A stretch of 64,000 nt of DNA, taken from NCBI GenBank assembly GCA_043228905.1, contig JBHGNT010000004.1:25110001-25174000 (forward strand), in the 5' to 3' direction. The stretch comes from Azolla caroliniana (lineage: Eukaryota; Polypodiophyta). Position 1 is the stretch's first letter; each line of letters opens with the position of its first letter. A program made the translations under genes and the position numbers. Shown here piece after piece: positions 39,570-52,600 of the stretch. Below the pieces are notes generated by a model. That model had not been told where the DNA came from. It did no database searches and saw only the letters and a list, made by a program, of their open reading frames with translations.

Positions 39570-42500
39570 GCTCTTGTTTCACCAACTCAAGCATGGTAAT
39601 GGGTGCACTTCATGCTGAAATTTTTTCCTCCAGGATAGCTTTTGTATGTTGTGCCATTGCTCTAGCATAGCTTGTTGGAGTTGATCAATTTATTATTGCA
39701 AAAAATTCTACCAAGCAATGGCAAAGTCATGACATCCAAAAAACAAATTTGACAAATCAATCCAAGTATTGCTTGGTTGCGGATGGCATATTGATTCCAT
39801 CTATATGCTTGTACGCTTTGGAGTTTACTGCCAGTGCGTTCATAGGTGCCTGCATACATAGGAATATCTATGTTCTTGAAGAAAGAGCATGGTTTTATTT
39901 ATTGATTATTTGCTTGTAGTCATAGTCAAGAAGAAATCAAGAAATTATATGTAAAGATTACAGCTTATATGATCACTTGTTTTTTACGTATAATGATTAT
40001 ATGTCATGTTGATGAAGAAACTACAATTAAAATTGCATTTGTGTATTAGAAAACTTCAAATTATAATCAAGAAATGAAGGAGCTTCATGAAAGTTTACAG
40101 CTCTTTTCATTGCTGTTTTTCTATATAATATATTATGTGCTCAGATTGTAATTAAGAAAGTTCTCAAGAAATATTTTTAGGCATTCTATGCCTCAGATTG
40201 TACTCGAGAAATTCAAGAACAATCACTGCTTTGTTTCTATGCATTATATTTATGCTTCAAATTATATTGGGAAAATCAAGAAGCTCGATGAGGATTTTCT
40301 TTTATAATGAGTGCTTTTATATATCTTACACCGCAGATTGTAGTGAAGAGATCAAGGAACTTCATGGAAAGTTTAGAGCTGAAGTGGAGGGGAAGAGAAC
40401 AGTACCAGTATCTTTACTAAGAAATATTTTAGAGCAATGCAAATCTCCTCAAGATACAGGAATGGCCTTTAGAGTGCTTCAGGATTATCGTGTTTATGTA
40501 AGTCGTAATCCTCATCTAACTAGGCTATAAATTTCTGGGAGTCATTTGCTGCCTTATTTGTTCTGCAGAGATCTTCGAAGAATCGGGTTAAACAAAATTT
40601 TAATGACAACATATCTTCATTGGCCGTTTTGGCAAGTTTGCGAACAAAGTCATATGATTTAGGTAGATATTATCCACAAATATCACATCTTAAATTGTAT
40701 GTGTTTTGATATTGTGCTCTCTTCAATTCATTTTTCTGCATTTGAAGATCTTTTTTTCTCACATGATATCTGAATACCAAGTTGATAATCACTTTTTTGG
40801 GTTTTCGCAGGTTTAAAGTGTCTTTGGGAACACAATGTCTATGGACTTTCTCCAACACTTGAAAATGCACACAAATTTTTGGTAGATATTTTATCCTCTT
40901 AAGCTCTTTCTTGTGATGTTTTTGCTCATCATATCTTTACAACAAGTTCACAATATGCCACACTGAATTTTCATATACAAAGCTGAAGACAATTCCCTAC
41001 TTTGGTGATGGTTACTCAGGGCCATGCAAAAGAAATTCGAGATATAGACCTCATGAAGAAGGCTTACAGGACAATGCTAAAAAATTCCCTGATACCAACA
41101 ACACAAACAGCAGATATTATGATAAGGTGTTGCCTCTTGCAAGTAAAGAATGTAGACCTGTACTAAGATGCTTCCTCTATCATAGAATAATGTATATTTT
41201 ACTTTTGTGGCAAAATGAAGTCTAGAGTGTAGAGACGTCTAAACCAGAAGGTCCATGCTATTTGAGCAATATTTTTTAGTGTTTATTTAATATATTCCTG
41301 CTATGCAGTATAGAAATTCTGAAGTATAAAGAAGTTTAACTGTCTTAGAAAATTCCACTTCAACTTGTAGGATCTGCAAAGAGAAGGAAGATCTACAATT
41401 GATGTTTGATTTGGCACAAGAATTCCTGGAGAATGGCATTAAGCTTAGCTCTTCTGTGTTCGACATTTTGATTTCCACAGCAGCTAGCTTTGGTTTGCTC
41501 TTAACTTTTTCTCTCTGGATTGTCATATCTTTGTGTCATTCACGATATAAGAAAAAATACTTATGGCAATGATTTCGTATGGATTTCAACAGAAAAGAGT
41601 GGAACTGGAAAAAGCTCTGATATAGTTTCTAGAGTATTTTAGCTCCTTCAGTGTGTAATCTCATCATGTGATGATTATTATATTCTAGCTGACTAATCTA
41701 CTGACGAAGTCAAATTTCTGGCGTACTCGAATTCAAGAAATACAAAGTTATATTACCTTTCATTGTTAATGCATGGGCACTTCCAACCTCTGAAGGAGTA
41801 AGGTTAATTTGAATTTAGAATACACAAACACCACAGCAATGGAATGACCTCATTTCATATAATTTAAAACTGATGATTGATTTTATGTCAATGACCATAT
41901 GAAGAAACATTACATGTGGTTCTTGCTGTCTTGTATGATAAGTGTGGATTTGTTAGATTCTGAGAACAAGTTCTTGAAAATTAATAGACAAGTGAAGTTG
42001 CCTCTGTAGACTGATGAAAATTTTACATTTTTTTGAAATATCATGGATATGTTTGTAATGATGAAGCCCAAAGATTGCTATTGCCTTTAGAGGATTTCAC
42101 CACTAATTATTATGTACTTATGTTTTGTATATTTTTAGGCTCTGTGGAGAACATTTTCAAAGCACAAAAATGGAGAGAGGAAGCAGGCATGAAGCATACA
42201 GTTGCAAGTGTTTTTGCTGTTGCAAAGGTATAAGTTAAATATATGAACATTATATTGAGCTTTATGTAGATAAAATAAAGCAATTTTAAGAAAGCCTTTT
42301 TTGTTAAAGTGATACTGTTTGTTACTCGAAATGTTTTGATGCTTAAGTTGGCCATTCTTCTCTACTGGGACTTGGTCACATAGTTCTGCATCTTAACCTA
42401 TTAATGTCACATAGCAAACACTTCTAGTTTAGAGTTGTACGAAACTATAGAACACAGTTTTCGTTATTTATCCAGATGGCCGTAATCAACCTCAAAAAAA

Positions 42501-44161
42501 GAAGAGAACTTGGGTATTTCAAAGTTTTTCCCCCATAATAACTATCACAGAAGGTGCAGGGAGGTGTTAAGTAGAGGGTGGAATTCTGAGCTGTGGGATC
42601 TGAGTTTGGATATTTTCTTATTGTTTAAAAGAACCTTCTGATATAGTTTTGATATTTCCTGATCTATTTTTTGGATAAAAATATTTCTCAGGCACATGTG
42701 TTAGAAGGAAAACCTCTGGTTGGCGCAGATCTTGTTGCTGCACATTGTCAGGTTAGCGGTTTTTTGGTAATTACAGTAGGGCAACTTTTTGGTAACTGAC
42801 CATATGTATTGTTATCTTGGTGTAGGATAAGGTAAAACTGAATAAATATCTGTCTATGCTGGTCAAAGTTTGGCCATCAGAGCTCTTTGCAAGGAAAGAT
42901 CAGATAATTCCAGAGGTAAGCTCTTTGTTTGGCAGTTAGTTCTCATTTAGAATTGTCCAGGTTTTCTTTAGTTTGTCCTCTTAAAGCTGCTTTTTAGCTT
43001 TGAAATTTGTGTATTTGATTATATATCGTCATAGATGATTATATTTAAATTTTTTCCCGGGGTTTTATTGATGGGTATTTATAAACTTAAAAAACCTGGA
43101 GCCTGATAACTTGTTTGTATATATACATTGATATAGTCTGTAAGACATTGTTTGTCAATATAAATTTGTGTGTTTCTGTAAGAGATCATCCTATTCCAAG
43201 TCTTCCCATTATCACTTTTTGGATAGTGTGTAACTGAATTCATTTCTATAAATGTTGCAAACTTTATGATTAAAACATACTCGCATTGGTCAGTTTTGAG
43301 ATTCTTAAGGGATACGCGTGATCATTCCATTAGGGTTCATGAGAAAGAAAGGTGTGTCTATCAGTTGCAGCCTGGGCTATTATCTTGTAGAGAGCATCAC
43401 TTATCATATACACAGCACTTCTGAGGTGGCTAGGTTTGATTGAACTGTGGTTCATGAGAAAGTGGGATGAGCATATTAGATGCAATCTTGTCCATTATCT
43501 TGTACCAATAGCCCTGCTAGCCCCCCTGCAAAGGATCAACGAACATGTTCAGGAGCCCCACACACTTGGCACAAAAAAGTGCAAAAAGGAGTATAATGAA
43601 GGTATCTAGGGTCCTAAGCTTTGCCATTTGCAATTTCAAAAAGAAGAAAATGAATGCCTGAAACAGATGTTTTAAGTAACTATAGCATTGTTGTGTCAAA
43701 TCCAAGAAACTGTTTTCTGTTTTTGAAATACTCATTTGTCGCAACTCGCAATATACATATTTTAACAATTGTAACTCTTTGATTTTGTCTCGTATGAAAA
43801 TTATGCTCTTTCTAGGCAGACAATAATATGTACACATGCTAATATATCTTCTGGTTTCATATGTTAATATCTAGTCAACACATCTTTTCTAGACGAGATA
43901 TGTTGCTAATGGAAATGTACCTTTGACAGAGATCATCCCAGTATGAGTTTGACTTAAAACAGTGCTTAACCTTTTTTTTGTTGTCTTCCTCAGCAGGATG
44001 CCTTACCAGGACTAAAGGAAAATGTAGTGTCATTTGCAAAGGCACTTTCAAAAAAGTTTTTTGGTGTGAAAATAAATGCTGATGAAGAGTTTGGTAAGGG
44101 AAATCCGAAGCTTAAGGACGATGGTAGTGAAGATTTTCAACCGCTTTCCGCTGTATCATGA
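38060..44161 (+). CDS. PPR-like helical-repeat protein, probably mitochondrial
   Basis: Eleven exons join in frame: 38060-38149, 39401-39470, 40337-40497, 40569-40662, 40811-40881, 41020-41126, 41371-41492, 42139-42227, 42692-42751, 42826-42915 and 43997-44161, giving 372 residues. The N-terminus (MAMAIAKSNVLARNLLTAST, later VRHYANAP) is Arg/Ser/Ala-rich, lacks acids early and has an RHYA-like cleavage context, all typical of mitochondrial presequences. The body is alpha-helical with degenerate 35-residue PPR-like units, e.g. DLMKKAYRTMLKNSLIPTTQ, LMFDLAQEFLENGIKLSSSV and IFKAQKWREEAGMKHT. It resembles eukaryote-wide P-type PPR relatives rather than the intronless P-L-S class nearby, and the many introns support that. 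A tandem acceptor at exon 11 (CAGCAG) can add one Gln. I do not recognise the orthologous family by name; the RNA target is unknown. Confidence 0.8.
39541..39570. repeat. (TA)n microsatellite in intron 2 of PPR-like gene
   Basis: About 14 consecutive TA units, probably length-variable. Confidence 0.9.
39916..40390 (+). repeat. degenerate repeats of the exon 3 acceptor edge in intron 2
   Basis: The start of exon 3 (CAGATTGTAGTGAAGAGATC, then AAGGAACTTCATGGAAAG) has weaker relatives upstream. The best is 40054-40104 (TTCAAATTATAATCAAGAAA, then GGAGCTTCATGAAAGTTTAC). Others start near 39916, 40142, 40193 and 40255. Spacing is irregular (about 50-90 bp), so this is an old array, part of which became or came from the exon. 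Confidence 0.6.
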
Positions 44162-46615
44162 AAATAGTTCTCTTTCTTCATTTTTTTTTTTGGGAGGGGG
44201 GGCGCGGGTGTTGTATGTATGTTCAGCAAATGAATGTTTTCCATACTTGGGAATGATAGTGTTAACAGAAAAGAGTGAGAATATGAACAATTGATTCACT
44301 TTAGGACATAAATCAGTCATATGGGTGTTAGTATAAGTAGCATGTCAAAGTGTACCCGCATTTTCGTTTCTATTTATTTACGATAACTTTATGGCATTAA
44401 TAACTTTATTGAATTTCATAATTGTAAATAACCCCATTGGTTATCTATATATATTCTTTGTTTCCTGTGGTTACTTTTTTTCATAATCAATTCAATACTC
44501 TTTAATTAGTTGAATTTGATTGGCATTTATACAGTGATTGAACATTGGATTAGTTGGAATAATGATTAAAACAAATTATGTGATTGAAACATTTTATTTT
44601 GTGATGAAGTTACTCTACTGAGTGAATCAGATTAATTGTAGAGTACAGATAAAATATAGGATGAATTAGTTGGGAAAGATAGTTATGGTAACGAACATTT
44701 AGATGACATATTTAATGTAGTAGAATAAAGTACTTCGATAGGGAATATTGTCACAAATTAGTATAAGTCTTCATTGAATGCAGCAATGCAACATCATAGA
44801 ATAAACGTTTGGTCTCTCCCCAAATAAAAATTAGTTTCCTCTATTCGTCTCCAACTGCTCCAAACCTGATTAGAAGCATCTAGTAAATTCTGGGTAAACC
44901 TAGATGAGAATGTATTGAGAGAGATGGGAACTGAAGTCTTATTATGAACTTAGTATGCATTCCAATAACATTTCAAGAAATCAAACATAAAAAAACATGA
45001 GTTATGGTTCTCTTGGATATGTCTTCATTCTTTACTATCAAGGGTGGATAGTAGAACTTATGCATTTTCACCACTTGCAAGGTGACCGATCTTCAAGTAT
45101 TGACTTGAGAAAAATATAAACATGCTTGGATTTGTGATATGCTTAGACATGGATTGTGGGATACCTTGCGTAACACTTGAAGCACAAATTTGGTAAAGCT
45201 TTTACATAAAGGGGAGACATGAATAATGTATAAACAATTGTGGGACAATTATGGTCAATTCTACAATGGAAAATACGTAAGAATATATGCAAAAGCTTGT
45301 AAATGTACAAAAAAACTATTGCATGAGTAGTAAGTTGAATGTCAATATCCCCAAAGCAAGGGCAATACTTTTGAAGACTCTCAAAAATGCATTGTGTACA
45401 ATAATAAGCCATTTGAAAGAGTACATCCTTCATGTTTCCCCCCAAACCATTGATGGGAAAAAATTGCAACTCATCGTTAGGAAGTGTGAAAGTGGGCTTG
45501 AGAACATATCCAATGGAGAATAAAGCAAATGTCAAGTTCTTAGAAAATAATATACTTGATATTTTGTTGACTCTAGTTCTCTATGGGGGGTGATAGCATC
45601 GCTAAGCTCACTTGGAAATAGGTTAAAAGTATTCATGTTTGTTTTCTTATGAGCTTTCATCAAGTTAGAGATACAAACATCACATGTGGTTTTACTTCTT
45701 CAGATAGGGTCTTTCACGTTGAGATCGGGGCAAAGAAAGGGTTGAGGTGTGCATGCTTAAGATAGAAAACAAAACCTATAATTGAATTGAAAGCAAGTAA
45801 CGAAATTCAAATACACACAAACGACAAAAATATTGAATTATGAATGGATACAAGATATGCAAGAATACTTGAGAGAGTATGGGATGCACTACGCTTGATT
45901 CATGATGCATCCATACATTCCTCATGGGACGAGGTCTTTTGGCCAACTTCAAATTATCACAACTTAAGAAGAGATTGGGAAGCTCACACTTCACACACTA
46001 TATTGCGTATGTAACATGTACCAAACCACAAAACCATCTTCTTCACCAAATGAGAAAATCACACCATTTGGAATGCAAACCATCACTCCTTCCATATAAC
46101 TCAGCACGCCACCTGTGTGATGTGAGGCAAAGCGTTGGGGAACTAATGAGGAGACCCATTGATCATGGATATGTGTGCCCACAAGTTTGCGAGGCCGGTT
46201 TAGCATCATGCTTTAGTGCAAGTGGTTGCACATTCAATTACAACATGATGTTTGGTTTCCATATATATATGTATATATGTTCAATCCAACTTATCCCTAC
46301 ACACACTATTGTCCTTGACCAATCTGAATCACGATGCTACCGGAATCCAATTTTTTTGGATAGAGCGCGAAAATGCTTCACTTTGCTCGAGCGAAGATAA
46401 TACATACATAAGAATCTACACATCTCTTTTTTGTTTTTTGTTTTCTTCCATCTATTATTATCCTTGACCCTTGATTCTTTTGCATTTTTGTTTTCCTCTC
46501 TTTTCACAGTTCTTCTCTAGTGCTGAGTGTTAGTGTGAGTGTGAGTGTGTGACATGTGTGTGTGAGTGAGAGAGAGATTTTTTGTGTTCCTCTTTTGCTT
46601 CTCGGGTGCTTGACA
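44162..46615. other. intergenic between PPR-like and PWD genes
   Basis: Contains the PPR-like gene's 3' region (a T-run and G-run at 44178-44205) and, at the right end, the PWD promoter and leader with GTGTGAGTGAGAGAGAG near 46520-46575. Open frames at 45143-46467 overlap on both strands and carry no family signature. Confidence 0.45.
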
Positions 46616-49600
46616 ATGGCTCATCAGAGCTCTTCTTCTCTGATCAGCACTACTAGGTCTGCTGCAGAGCTACCCGTCACGACGATTCTTTCTTCTTCTT
46701 CTTCTTCTTCTTCTTCTGGAATAGGTCATCAGTGTGGAGGTCTCCCCCTTAGAGCTTTCTCAGGATTACAACAAGGACATCTCAGGGTACAGAAATTACC
46801 CAAATCTGTAAAATTGTCACACCTGAGGCGAAAATGTATAAGGTAATCGATGCATCCATTTTGTAGGCATTGACATTGTCTTGTTGATGATTCAATACAT
46901 TTTCCATTGTATTTCACTATAAAATATCGTTCGATTGTTGGGTTTTACATTGATTGATGGCTGAATGTCGAAAAACAATCTTGATATTGATGGGTTGAAA
47001 TACATTGGTTGGTTATTGGGCTTCAAACCTGATTGAACCTCACAAGAAAATCTTGATAAATGGATGTGCAAAAATGGTTGACTATTGGATTTTAAACTGA
47101 TGGATGAATGAATCTCATAAAAATCCTGATATTGAGGGGTATGAATTACGTTGGTCTGAATCTTCACAAGAAAATCTCGATTAATGAATTTGCAAAGAAT
47201 TTGTTTATTGTTAGTGTTGATGGGTGTGAAATACATTGGTTGATTATTGTGCGTTAAATTGATGAATGATTGGATCTCATAGAAAACCTATGAAAAACAT
47301 TGATTATGATAGACTTTGCATTGATCTTGATCAAATGTTTTCCATGGAACCTTAGGAGAATCTTGATTACATGAGTGCAAAACATTGTTTTATGGGTGCA
47401 GAATATTTCTTGATTGATGATTGAATAATTTTCATTTGATTTCTCACGAAATCTTGATCAATGGATGTGTTCGGATATTGTTCATCAAATCTCACAAGAA
47501 GCCTTGGGGTTTCACAGTGTTTGGTTAAAGGAATGTAATTAATTATTCAAATTCACGAGAAAATCTTGACTCATGTGTATGAACTAGTTACTATATTTGC
47601 AAGAATGATTGATCAATGGTTATGATTTCACGTTCCAAGTTTTTTCCAATTTCTCATAAGAAGATCTTGATTGATGGGTGTGCAAAATTTTCATTGACTA
47701 AGATTTTAGCCGTTTCCATTCCCCACAAGCAATCCTGATTTATTAGCATTCAAACTATGGATTAAGGCTGTGGATTGATTGTGCAATAATTTCTATTTCT
47801 CACAGGAAATCTTGATTAGATGTGTCCAAAGCATTGATCTAATGGCTCGAAATCAATTCATACTTTTGCAAACCATTGACTGATTAATTTTCTCTGAATG
47901 TCCCCACTTCTCACAAGACTCGTTGATAAATGGGTGTGCAAAGCATTGATAAACAATGGAATTGTCAACACTAATGTTTGAACATGAATAATAATAATGC
48001 ATGCATTTTTTGGGGCATTATCATGTATGATTTGTTCCACCAGTAGTATTTGCACGAGTGATGGTATTCTCTTAAAAGGTGTAACCCTGTCCAATGAGGC
48101 AAGTAACATGTATCTGTTTCTCAAATCTTCTCAGGATTATAATGTAAATAGTAACCGTGTAAACATTGTGTTGAATCTACAATTTTAATATATAATTCTT
48201 CCTAATAATCTTCTCAGATTTTGCTATTTCGTGAATGTGTTGTCCCATTTCATTAATTCATCTTGGGAAGGATAATGTAGATCAAAATATAATGAACATT
48301 TTTCTAAATTTTCAAATTTTGGTATATAATTTCATGTAACTTGAAAGTATATGGCACTGCGACACCATAAAAGCTTGATGTTTGCTCTTTTTTGCATGTT
48401 TTTTTGAAAATTTTGATATGCTAAATGTAGTCTATGCTTAGCAATTATAATGCCAAGGTGTACCAAGTTCTCTTCATATAATCAATGTTTATGTTATTTC
48501 TAACTAGTACTTTGTTTTTTTTGGGCTTGTTATGAAAGACTTGTACATTTGGGATTTATATAGAAATTCGTGCTGCAATATCATAATCCTGAGATTTTTT
48601 TTATTTTCTTATCATTGTGTGCTTGGCAAGAGTGAATTTTGGCAAAAAATCTGCAATAAAAAAGGCGTTTTCTGAAGCTTGAGCATTTATGTATGCCGCA
48701 CATTGGGAGGGTCCTTGACATCTTAAATAATACATATCCATTTCTTGGCGCAGAAAACGAATTGACTTCTTGAAATCTGCAGTTTAAAAATAGTATGGAA
48801 TGCAAATGTTGCTGCTTTATCGTTTATTTAGATTTTCCCTCAACGATCCCTTTATGTTTGCTATGTTTCTCATGATCTTGGTGGGCATATTTATGCTCTA
48901 TTATTTTCTTATTTCTAATTCTAACCTGAGATGCTGTAAATATTCTTTGTGGTTTTCAACTCACTGTGAGGTTTTCCATTAGTATCTCTCAAAGGTTGTG
49001 GAGTTGAGTAGCATTCAAATATTTGAAAGTATTACTCAAAAGTATCACTCCACTTCATAATCCTTTGCAAATCAAGCACCTCTGGATGTTTTTTATTTCT
49101 TATTTCAAGAATCCTATTAGGAAAAGTCATGATGATAGCATAGAAATAAAGCTAGTAATTGCAATTTTGATTTATGATTTCATCTCATTATTCCCCATTT
49201 GAAGGCTTATGTATTAGTGCAGCCACATTACAATTCGTGATATATTTTCCTAATTTCTTGTTTCCGAATCTAAAATTTGAAGATTTCATATTTTTCCATT
49301 GCATATAAAAATCTTGCTTGACAAGGATGAGTTGGTTCATAAGCAAATTGTTGACCATTCCTGACATCATAAAATTATATTGAAAGGATTTTCTGTATGT
49401 GTGTGAGAATTTGATCCTGATGTAATCCATGTTTCTTAGTTCTATGGATTATATTCAAATGATTACTACCTTTCGGATATAGGGATTCAACTCTAAATAT
49501 TCGTTGCAATTCAACTAAAGTGAAGGTAAAGTTGAGATTGGATCATCAAGTGGAGTTTGGTCAGCAACATGCATTGCTTGGCTCATCCCCATCCATGGGC

Positions 49601-52600
49601 ACCTGGAAAAAGACAATACCAATGGAATGGTCTGAGTCAGGATGGTTCGTTGATTTAGAAATTGATACCGATGAGAAAATAGAGTTCAAATTTGTTATTG
49701 TTCTTGAAAATGAAGACTTGATCTGGGAAGATGGTCCTAACAGAGCTCTAGAACTACCAAAGGGAAGCACGTTTGAACTTCATTCTAAATGGAATGATAC
49801 CAAAGGTGGTACAATAGTAGTTGGAACAAGCGAGAATGAAAATGATAGTGCAAATGCGATGCAAGGACTGGAAAAATCTGTTGAAAGTAGAGAAATGCCA
49901 CTTAATGCAGTATCATCAACAAATGGAGGCATCTCTATAACTGATGAACCTGCAAAGAGTGGGGCTGATGATTTTCAGACTTCAAGTACCTTTGTGCAAG
50001 AATGGCAAGGAAGGAACATTTCATTTATGCGTTCTAATGAGCACAACAGAGAGCAGAGAGGTAAATGGGATGTGTCTGGCTTGGAAGGATCAGCCCTTTA
50101 CCTTGTAGATGGAGATAAAAGTGCAAGTAATTGGTGGCGGAAGGTAGGTTTATGGATATATTTGGACGAAGAGACTCACTCACATAATGCTTTTGAGAAA
50201 AGAAAACTTAATTCATCAGACTATTATTTTCATCATTATGAAAATTTATAAATTTGTGTGCAGCTGGAAGTGGTTATTAATTTGATAACAGGTGACTTGA
50301 TCAAAGAAAACCGGTTAAACACCCTCATTGACATGTCAATATATTTGAAGGTAGTATTTATAGCTACTCATTTATGGGCCTTTCCAGGTTGGTGCCAGGC
50401 TCACATTTTCATCTTATGTTTTACAGTGGATAAATACAGGCCAAATACAGTGCTTTGAAGATGGGGGTCATCATAGGCCCAATCGACATGCAGAAATTTC
50501 TAGGCGTATATTTCGGGAGCTTGAAAGGATGGCTGTTGAGAATGATCTCTTACCTCAAGTGTGTAACTTCTAATCCTTGTATTGCCACAATGGGAATTTC
50601 TAGATTTTTTCAGAAGCATGGAATGTTGTGGTGTTTGTGTACTTAGCCAAATTCTTGAGGGTTAACAAGGGTAGCTTAGGAAGTTTTGCTAATATATTTG
50701 TTTTTATTTTGGTATGGTCTTGTGCAAGATGAGACAACATTTTCAGAAGTTATCTCCTGGATGGCTACATAGGCTGGTTTGGCCCCGTAAGGGAAGATTT
50801 TAATGTATCTTTCTTTCTGTGAAGATAGCACAATCATCTGAATGTCCATGAGGGGGAATTATAACCGCCTTGGGCATTAATAATATGAAAAATAAAGTGA
50901 CTAAATGGCTACTACATCAATACACCACATATATCCATTAATGTACTCATAACTTTCAATTTCTTTGAGATAGAATTTGAAGTGTTGCTTGATTGAATTT
51001 GAGCATTTGATGCAAAAACAAACTGTTATGAGTACCTGATTTTGCAAGTTTGTGTCAATCTTCAAGTGCGAGGAACTTATTGTGATTAAAATTTCTATCT
51101 CACAGGAACTCATTGTGATTAGAAAGATTCACCCATCCTTGCCATCTTTCAAAGCTGAGTTCACTGCCTCTGTTCCATTAACTCGAATTAGAGACATTGC
51201 GCATAGGAATGATATTCCACATGATTTGAAGGTCTGAAATCACCTGATCAATTCTTTCCATTTATTCATATATCATGTGATATTTATTAATTGAGAGTGC
51301 CTTTTGTTTGATCAATTTTTAGCAAGAAATCAAGCATACTATACAAAATAAGCTGCATCGAAATGCTGGTCCTGAGGATCTTGTGGCAACTGAGCTCATG
51401 TTAGGAAGAATAACAAAGAAGCCTGGAGAATACAATGCAGCTTTTGTCGAGGAGTTCAAAACTTTCTTTAGAGAGCTGAAAGACTTTTTTAATGCTGGCA
51501 GGTTAGCATCTTTCATATCCATATGGTTGATTTAATATGATCATTTTCTCTTGGATAAAATACACGAATACCTTATATGCACTTGTCCTATCATTCATGC
51601 GTTTCCTCCATTCTCATGGATATGGAAAACTGCATGATGTATTCCTGAGTTGGAAGGAGGGTGTATGGATAATGGAATGCATATGGTACATTCTAAGCTT
51701 TGGACATGAGAGTGGTCATAACAGGCCAATCACTTCCATTCCCTCATAATTTTCACTCAAAATGTTTTTGCAATACCCAATAAATTGTTCATAATGATAA
51801 TTGTTCTCTATTCTTTTCTTCCTCAAGTTTTATTATTTTTAATACATACTTAAGCCTAACTGTATAGTATATTTTGATGGAAACTTAGATGTTGAATCTA
51901 CATAATAATAAGAAGTTAAATAGATAATAGTTCATTCAGATAAATTAAATAGATTGACAATCTTTCCATGATTGTTTGCTAAATTTGACAATCTTCCATA
52001 CTATATATACTTGTAGATGTATATATTCATGGTAGACCTTGATCTTACTTAGTCCTAGACTTCTTCGAGGATGAGTTTTCCCATCATTTTCAGTACAAGT
52101 CATAGAAACTGAATGTGGTGATTCGTGCATGTAATGTTAGTTTACTTGACTGTTGAAATATGAACCTATACCTACTCTTGGAAACTGGTGACGAAACTGG
52201 GGATGCTATAGCGTCAATATGCATCAATCGATTAAAAAAATCCACTCTCACTAAGATGGACTGTAAATATATGCTTTTATTATAAGCTTTGTAATTTAAT
52301 AGATACTTTTTGTACTTTTATCTAATCATTATCGAGTAATGGCATTTGTAGCTTAACTGAACAATTGGACTCAATTCGGCCTTCTTTGGATGATCAAGTT
52401 ATTTCTATGCTGGAAAATTTTTTAAACAATAAAAAGGTATTTTTTTTCTTTATTATTGATGGATCATAATGTGTTTAAATCAGGGAGTGTGTATTTGAAG
52501 GAACTGGCATTATATATTATATTTCTGTGCTGGAAAATTTTCTAAACCATAGAAGGCATTTTTGTTTCTTTATTATTGATGGATCATAATGTGTTTAAAT

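Noticed and set aside
45143-46467. Overlapping open frames on both strands as possible genes
   Set aside because: All short, mutually overlapping, with no recognisable motif or splice-consistent extension.
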